Shown: piece by piece, positions 7,660 to 11,258 of the stretch
Position numbering within the stretch: the stretch's first letter is position 1
Layout of the letters: every line of letters begins with the position of its first letter
NCBI GenBank assembly: GCA_012841255.1
Contig: DUUZ01000224.1
Span: 1-11,258, forward strand
Source: Clostridiaceae bacterium
GTDB taxonomy: Bacteria > Bacillota > Clostridia > Saccharofermentanales > DTU023
Direction of reading: 5' to 3'
Length of the DNA: 11,258 nt
Notes under the pieces: generated by a model
What the model saw: only the letters and a program-made list of their open reading frames with translations
What the model was told of the DNA's origin: nothing
Databases searched by the model: none
Program-made: the position numbers and the translations under genes

Positions 7660-8378
7660 CAATCGCTGTCGGGCAAATCGTCCGCATTATCCCGGGAAAA
7701 ATAATAGCCGACACCCCGCTTGGTCAGGATATAGCGGAACTGATCAGGATCCGGTTCAATCTTCTCGCGGGCCCTCCTGACTGTGACGTCGACCGTCCGG
7801 ACATCCCCGTAATAATCGTAATCCCAGACATTTTCAAGGAGTTCCTCGCGGGTGAAAACCTGGCCGGCATGACTGGCCAGGAAACGGACCAGTTCGTACT
7901 CACGGAGAGTCAGCTCCACAGCCTCGCCGTTCAGGGTCACCTGGTAGGCGTTCTGATCGATGACCAGACCTCCGATCCGGATGGGCTGGGCCAGGATGAA
8001 GCGGTCCTCCTGCAGGCTGACCCGCCTAAGCTGTGCCTTGACCCGGGCCAGGACCTCGCGGACGCTGAAGGGCTTGGTGATGTAATCGTCGGCACCCAGT
8101 TCCAAACCCAGTACCTTGTCGATCTCTTCGCTTTTGGCCGTCAGCATGATGATGGGGACGGTTGATTCCCTGCGGATCTGCTTGCAGACATCAAAGCCGT
8201 CTACCCCCGGCAGCATGCAGTCCAGGAGGATCAGGTCGGGGTTACGGCTTCCTGCCACGCGCAGCGCCTCTTCCCCGTCGAAGGCAGTCAGGACCTTGTA
8301 GCCCTCACGCTCAAGATTGGAACGCAGAATATTCACGATATTCGGCTCGTCGTCAACAACAAGGATTCGCATGCTCAT
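7659..8378 (-). CDS. walR: OmpR-family response regulator WalR
   Basis: DNA-binding response regulator, 239 residues. The receiver domain (about 4-118) has the acidic pair D9-D10, phospho-acceptor D53, T80 and K102. The winged-helix DNA-binding domain (about 133-229) carries VWDYDYYGDVRTVDVTVRR and the ending RGVGYYF, which are close to Bacillus WalR/YycF. In Firmicutes WalR controls autolysins and other wall genes and is usually essential. The threonine just before the receiver lysine (T101, in YITKPF) is at the position reported as a Ser/Thr-kinase target in Bacillus and Staphylococcus WalR. The ATG at 8378 has a good ribosome site, AAAGGGG (8392-8386) with a 7-nt spacer, overlapping the nagB stop. 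A second ATG two codons later (8372) is the only alternative. Its stop overlaps the walK start by one base. PhoP is the other possible subfamily but fits less well. Confidence 0.92.
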   Translation of the reverse strand: MSMRILVVDDEPNIVNILRSNLEREGYKVLTAFDGEEALRVAGSRNPDLILLDCMLPGVDGFDVCKQIRRESTVPIIMLTAKSEEIDKVLGLELGADDYITKPFSVREVLARVKAQLRRVSLQEDRFILAQPIRIGGLVIDQNAYQVTLNGEAVELTLREYELVRFLASHAGQVFTREELLENVWDYDYYGDVRTVDVTVRRAREKIEPDPDQFRYILTKRGVGYYFSRDNADDLPDSD

Positions 8379-8391
8379 CTTCCATCCCCTT

Positions 8392-9129
8392 TCAACAGGT
8401 TATATCGGTTTCCGACAGGGCCTCCCTGTCTGCGATGACGATGACATCCCGGTGCAGCTGGAGAATGGACCCCGGCACCTGGGGCGTTACCGGCCCGAAA
8501 CAGGTCTGGGCAATCGCCCGTGCCTTCCCCTTGCCGGAGGCAATCAGGAGGATCCGGGAAGAGCTCATGATCCCCCGCATCCCCACCGTGATGGCTTGGG
8601 TCGGCATCTCCTCCCGGCGGTCGAAAAACCGCTGGTTGGAGTCGATGGTATCTTCAGTCAGCGCCACCATATGCGTTTCAGCCGTAAAGGATGCAGCCGG
8701 TTCATTGAAGGCGATGTGTCCGTTGGTCCCGATTCCCAGAAGCTGCAGGTCGGGGAAGCCCCGGGCCTCCAGGAGTTCATCATAGGCCCTGCATTCCTCC
8801 CCGATATCCGGGGCAATGCCGTTGGGCAGATGAACATTGTCCGGGTCAATGTTGACGCCATCGATGAAGTTGTCGCGCATGTAGACCCGGTAGCTTTGGG
8901 GGTGGTACTTGTCAAGCCCGATATACTCGTCGGGATTGAAGGTGGTGATCCGGGAAAAATCGAGATCTTCCTCCCGGTGCATACGGATAAGCTCCGCATA
9001 GGCGCCAAGGGGCGTCGATCCTGAGGCCAGGCCCAGGATTGCGTCCGGTTTCAGACGGACCAGGGCTGCCATGATGCGTGCAGCTGCAAGGCCCATTTCA
9101 TACTCATCGGGAACGCATATAATTCTCAT
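8392..9129 (-). CDS. nagB: Glucosamine-6-phosphate deaminase
   Basis: Cytosolic enzyme that converts glucosamine-6-phosphate to fructose-6-phosphate and ammonia, feeding amino sugars into glycolysis and away from wall synthesis. It has 245 residues, like Bacillus subtilis NagB and without the longer C-terminus of E. coli NagB. The phosphate loop is GLASGSTPLG (33-42). The catalytic Asp is in FNPDEYIGL (D67), and GIGTNGHIAFNEP (132-144) carries the active-site His138 and Glu143. The Asp before GH in E. coli is Asn136 here, as I recall for B. subtilis NagB, so it is not a sign of inactivity. The start at 9129 is chosen because the family N-terminus (MRIICVPDEYEMG) begins there. An in-frame ATG at 9168 would add 13 residues unlike the family. 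Neither has a clear ribosome site, and a hairpin lies just upstream of the first. It is 13 nt upstream of walR, so co-transcription is likely. Confidence 0.93.
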   Translation of the reverse strand: MRIICVPDEYEMGLAAARIMAALVRLKPDAILGLASGSTPLGAYAELIRMHREEDLDFSRITTFNPDEYIGLDKYHPQSYRVYMRDNFIDGVNIDPDNVHLPNGIAPDIGEECRAYDELLEARGFPDLQLLGIGTNGHIAFNEPAASFTAETHMVALTEDTIDSNQRFFDRREEMPTQAITVGMRGIMSSSRILLIASGKGKARAIAQTCFGPVTPQVPGSILQLHRDVIVIADREALSETDITC

Positions 9130-9135
9130 TGCTTT

Positions 9136-9160
9136 GTGCGGCGCGGACAGGGCCGCGCAC
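9136..9160 (-). repeat. GC-rich hairpin just upstream of the nagB start
   Basis: The 58-nt guaD-nagB spacer holds GCGCGG-N6-CCGCGC (9158-9141), a perfect 6-bp GC-only stem. It can also fold with an outer GTGCG/CGCAC stem (9160-9156 with 9140-9136), a CGG/CCG inner stem and a 3-nt bulge. The outer stem ends 6 nt before the nagB ATG, where a ribosome site would be expected. No T-run follows on the minus strand, so it is not a typical terminator. It could modulate nagB translation or protect the 3' end of guaD mRNA. If the true nagB start is 9168, it is coding sequence instead. Confidence 0.45.
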
Positions 9161-9187
9161 TTCTCCATTTCAAGGATTTGGTTTTAT

Positions 9188-10477
9188 TTAATCAAAGTCC
9201 GGCAAAGGGAGGAATTCCCCTCCACGGTACCGGGCTTCAATCTGTCTGTCATCGCCGGCAAAGACGAACTTCTGAAGTCTTTCGAAAACGGACAGGGGGC
9301 GATAGCGGGTGAAACGGCTGTCATCGACCACCAGGGCGTCGAAGGAGTAGCCCGGGAGGAAGGCGCCGGTCTTACCGAAGAAGGATCCGCCTCCGGCGGT
9401 GGCCATGTGGAAGGCCTCCGCGAAGGTAATGGTCCGGTAAGCGTGGTCGCTTTCCGCCCACAGGAGGCGGGACAGCCTCATGGCGGATTCAATGGCGTGG
9501 CCGATGAAAAGGCGGTTGCCGCCCCCGATATCCGAACCCAGGCCGACCCGGATGCCGCGGTCAATCATCTCGCCGGCGGCCATGATGCCCGACGCCAGAT
9601 TGGCATTGGAATCGGGGCAGTGGGCGACCAGGACATCCTTGTCGAGGAACATCTGCATTTCATCCTCGCTGTTGTGGATGCAGTGAGCCATGATGGTTCT
9701 GGATTGGGGCAGGAGGTCAAAGTCTTCGTAGACAGCCAGGTAATTGTTGGATTGAGGGAAAAGCTCCCGGACCCAGGCGATTTCACCCTGATTTTCATTG
9801 ACGTGGGACTGGACCGGAAGGCCGGTCTCCATGGCTTTATCACCCAGCCAGCGCATCAGTTCATCCGAGCAGGAAGGAGCAAAACGCGGTGTCAGGATGG
9901 GCAGGATCCCCCGTTCTTCATAGGGCCTGGCCGCTTCCAGGAAACGCTCCGTTTCCCGGATGGACTCTTCCGTCGTCTCCTGGAGTTCCTCCACGCTGTT
10001 CCGGTCCATGTTGACCTTGCCGACATAGGCGGAAAGCCCCGCCTTTGCAAATTTCTCCATAAGCAGGATGGAAGCGTCCGTGTGCAGACTGGAAAAAATA
10101 GCGCAGTGAAGGGTGCCCGACGCCCAAAGGTCGTGGACGACATCATTGAAGACCCTTTCCCCATAAGCCGGGTCCTGAAAACGCGATTCCTCCGGAAAGG
10201 TGTAGTCGTTCAGCCAGGGCAAAAGTTCCTTGTCGTAGCCCAGCCCTCTTGTAACGTATTGCACCGCATGCAGATGAACATCTGAAAATCCAGGGATGAT
10301 CAGCTTCCCTTTATAGTCTATAAAGGTGACATCGGGCCCGGTATCGGGGCGCTCCTTTTCAATTCCGGAAACCTTGCCGCCCTCAACTGTAATGTAGGCG
10401 TTTTCATGGATCCGGACTTCCCCCGGATCAGGCGTTGAAATAAAATCTCCATGAATTACGAACCGTTGGCCAGACAT
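9188..10477 (-). CDS. guaD: Guanine deaminase, amidohydrolase superfamily
   Basis: Zinc enzyme that deaminates guanine to xanthine and ammonia in purine salvage and catabolism. It has 429 residues, the usual length of the amidohydrolase-type guanine deaminases (distinct from the short CDA-fold GuaD of Bacillus). Metal and substrate motifs in order are PGFSDVHLHAVQY (62-74, zinc ligands H68 and H70), FSSLHTDAS (128-136), TPRFAPSC (196-203), QSHVNEN (223-229, ligand H225 and catalytic E228), MAHCIH (263-268, H265), VAHCPDSNANLASG (284-297) and GLGSDIGGG (312-320, D316). ATG at 10477 is chosen over the in-frame ATG at 10540 because AAGGAGG lies six bases upstream and the upstream residues are not protein-like. 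It is the first gene of the minus-strand chain, 58 nt before nagB. Both release ammonia, but a functional link to the wall genes is not evident. Regulation may act through a structured leader. Confidence 0.94.
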   Translation of the reverse strand: MSGQRFVIHGDFISTPDPGEVRIHENAYITVEGGKVSGIEKERPDTGPDVTFIDYKGKLIIPGFSDVHLHAVQYVTRGLGYDKELLPWLNDYTFPEESRFQDPAYGERVFNDVVHDLWASGTLHCAIFSSLHTDASILLMEKFAKAGLSAYVGKVNMDRNSVEELQETTEESIRETERFLEAARPYEERGILPILTPRFAPSCSDELMRWLGDKAMETGLPVQSHVNENQGEIAWVRELFPQSNNYLAVYEDFDLLPQSRTIMAHCIHNSEDEMQMFLDKDVLVAHCPDSNANLASGIMAAGEMIDRGIRVGLGSDIGGGNRLFIGHAIESAMRLSRLLWAESDHAYRTITFAEAFHMATAGGGSFFGKTGAFLPGYSFDALVVDDSRFTRYRPLSVFERLQKFVFAGDDRQIEARYRGGEFLPLPDFD

Positions 10478-10483
10478 CCTGAA

Positions 10484-10490
10484 CCTCCTT
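10484..10490 (-). promoter_or_regulatory. Consensus ribosome binding site of guaD
   Basis: AAGGAGG on the minus strand sits six bases upstream of ATG 10477-10475. It is the best Shine-Dalgarno match in the window and rules out the in-frame ATG at 10540 as the main start. Confidence 0.85.
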
Positions 10491-10512
10491 TTCCCGTCAA
10501 GACAAGACGAAC

Positions 10513-10551
10513 GAATCCTCTGATTGATCTCAAAAAGCATGAGACGGATTC
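10513..10551 (-). repeat. Nested inverted repeats in the guaD leader
   Basis: On the minus strand GAATCC (10551-10546) pairs with GGATTC (10518-10513), enclosing TCTCA (10544-10540) and TGAGA (10532-10528), which form a hairpin with a 7-nt loop (TGCTTTT) plus a flanking G-U pair. The element lies between the candidate guaD promoter and its ribosome site, so it would be transcribed. It does not match the conserved core of the purine riboswitch. It may be a leader RNA structure or a protein binding site; function unknown. Confidence 0.4.
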
Positions 10552-10561
10552 AACTGCTCTC

Positions 10562-10590
10562 AGTATACAGGAATTGGCTTTGAGGGTAAT
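10562..10590 (-). promoter_or_regulatory. Candidate guaD promoter
   Basis: TATACT (10567-10562) matches the -10 consensus at 5 of 6 positions. The -35 region is weak: ATTACC at 10590-10585 with a 17-nt spacer, or TTACCC with 16. A start near 10555 gives a leader of about 78 nt containing the nested inverted repeats. It faces the candidate promoter of the plus-strand CHR gene, so the two polymerases would share the same few dozen base pairs. The weak -35 may point to an activator. Confidence 0.4.
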
Positions 10591-10598
10591 GATAGAAT
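10590..10598 (+). promoter_or_regulatory. Candidate extended -10 promoter for a leaderless CHR transcript
   Basis: TGATAGAAT is an extended -10 element (TG, one base, then TAGAAT matching 5 of 6). It ends 6 nt before the ATG at 10605, so the predicted transcription start is the A of the start codon. No good -35 hexamer is seen at 16-18 nt, which the TG extension may offset. No Shine-Dalgarno sequence lies at the right distance, and an in-frame stop TAG (10593) lies just upstream, so no earlier start exists. Confidence 0.4.
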
Positions 10599-10604
10599 GA
10601 CACC

Positions 10605-11156
10605 ATGAGTTTATGGAGTTTTTTCCTGGCGATTTTCAAGATCAGCAGCATCACCTTCGGAGGCGGCTATTCCATCATCCCCGTCATCCGGGAGGAGTTT
10701 GTCGTCAAGCGCCAACTACTGGACGATGAGGAGATGTATGACCTGATTGCGCTGGGGCAGGCAGCACCCGGCCCGGTGGCGGTCAGTACCGCCCTTTTGA
10801 CCGGCTATAAATTGAAGGGGAGGACAGGGGCAATCCTGGGTGTCCTTGCGGCCATCCTGCCGCCCCTTATCATCATCTCAGCCATTTTCTTCGCCTATGA
10901 GGCCTTCGCCGCCAACTTCTGGGTCCAGACGGTCCTGCGCGGTATGAGCGGAGCCATTTCGGCCATCATGATCTTCGCCGTCTATGATCTGGCCCGGGTC
11001 TGCCTGCGGGAACATAGAATCTTCTCCTTCTCGCTCATGGTCCTGGCCTTTGCCGTGGGTTACCTGACCTCCATCAACAACGGGCTCCTTATCCTGGCAC
11101 TGGGCCTTGCCGGGATCCTGGCCTTCTCCTTCATACCCGAGGAGAAAATCCCATGA
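10605..11156 (+). CDS. Chromate transporter family half-protein, N-terminal partner (CHR)
   Basis: Integral membrane protein of 183 residues, the size of the short-chain CHR proteins that work as pairs of half-transporters. The family motif TFGGGYSIIPVI (17-28) is followed by the second motif with ALGQAAPGPVAVSTALLTGY (49-68). Hydrophobic segments are seen around 74-100, 108-130 and 138-178. In characterised members the pair exports chromate by a proton-linked mechanism. In a probably anaerobic Firmicute the natural substrate is unknown, and a general anion role is possible. The gene is divergent from guaD and overlaps the next CHR gene by 4 nt (ATGA), the standard arrangement for such pairs. 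The start is the only possible ATG after an in-frame stop, yet it has no ribosome site, so it may be read from a leaderless mRNA. Family assignment is firm; substrate is not. Confidence 0.92.
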   Translation: MSLWSFFLAIFKISSITFGGGYSIIPVIREEFVVKRQLLDDEEMYDLIALGQAAPGPVAVSTALLTGYKLKGRTGAILGVLAAILPPLIIISAIFFAYEAFAANFWVQTVLRGMSGAISAIMIFAVYDLARVCLREHRIFSFSLMVLAFAVGYLTSINNGLLILALGLAGILAFSFIPEEKIP

Positions 11157-11258
11157 TCTACATCAGACTCTTTCTGGCCTTCCTGGAAGTCGGCGCCTTT
11201 GCCTTCGGAGGCGGCTATGCCGCCCTTCCCCTGATCGAGCAGGTCGTCGTCAGCCGCC
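11153..11258 (+). CDS. Chromate transporter family half-protein, second partner, cut by window edge
   Basis: Only the first 35 codons are present. They begin MIYIRLFLAFLEVGAFAFGG and continue with GYAALPLIEQVVV, repeating the FGGGY...PLI signature of the upstream gene. This identifies the second half-transporter of a CHR pair. The ATG overlaps the stop of the first gene by 4 nt, and GAGGAG (11139-11144) eight bases upstream is a clear ribosome site. This contrasts with the first gene, which has none. The two products probably assemble as an antiparallel heterodimer, as inferred for other short CHR pairs. Confidence 0.9.
   Translation, partial: MIYIRLFLAFLEVGAFAFGGGYAALPLIEQVVVSR

Noticed and set aside
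8719..8724. NagB Asn in place of the E. coli active-site Asp141
   Set aside because: GIG-x-NGHI is, from memory, also found in B. subtilis NagB, so this is not evidence of an inactive enzyme.
10506..10516. PurR box-like ACGAACGAAT upstream of guaD
   Set aside because: Only one partial half-site with no inverted partner at the expected distance.
10478..10540. ATG at 10540 as guaD start
   Set aside because: The added segment contains the leader inverted repeat and the AAGGAGG ribosome site of ATG 10477.

Overview
The window reads as a chromosomal segment of a fairly GC-rich member of the Bacillota (Firmicutes), most likely an uncultured Clostridia-type lineage. The pointers are a WalR/WalK two-component system with its WalJ metallo-hydrolase partner, a pth-mfd gene pair, a Bacillus-type NagB, and AGGAGG-type ribosome binding sites. 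I cannot name a genus from the sequence alone.

Layout. Almost everything lies on the minus strand. In transcription order (right to left) the genes are guaD (guanine deaminase), nagB (glucosamine-6-phosphate deaminase), walR, walK, murA, walJ, pth and mfd, followed by the 5' half of a tRNA-Arg gene cut by the left window edge. The junctions are very tight: 58 nt guaD-nagB, 13 nt nagB-walR, 1-nt overlap walR-walK, 12 nt walK-murA, 1 nt murA-walJ, 1-nt overlap walJ-pth, 4-nt overlap pth-mfd and 35 nt mfd-tRNA. I see no rho-independent terminator anywhere in the chain, so one polycistronic transcript with internal promoters is the simplest reading. On the right, a 127-nt divergent intergenic region separates guaD from a plus-strand pair of half-size chromate-transporter (CHR family) genes. 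The second of these is cut by the right edge.

How the genes fit together. The core of the operon concerns cell-wall supply and control. NagB drains glucosamine-6-phosphate away from UDP-GlcNAc synthesis, MurA commits UDP-GlcNAc to peptidoglycan, WalRK is the essential cell-wall homeostasis regulator of Firmicutes, and WalJ is its usual co-transcribed partner. The distal genes are housekeeping: Pth recycles stalled peptidyl-tRNA and Mfd couples repair to stalled RNA polymerase. GuaD at the head is purine catabolism and may simply be a read-through neighbour. Compared with the Bacillus wal operon, walH, walI and htrA are absent and murA sits between walK and walJ.

Points of most interest. (1) An AT-rich strip at the 3' end of walK carries an extended -10 promoter (TGATATAAT) and, just downstream, a TGACA-N4-TGTCA palindrome, suggesting a separately regulated murA-walJ-pth-mfd sub-operon. 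(2) WalK has one membrane segment, no room for a HAMP domain and a roughly 68-residue C-terminal tail. (3) The first CHR gene looks leaderless. (4) The guaD leader carries nested inverted repeats. (5) A GC-rich hairpin occupies the place where the nagB ribosome binding site should be. No mobile element, CRISPR array, phage gene or clearly novel multi-protein system is visible. No gene-free stretch exceeds 130 nt.
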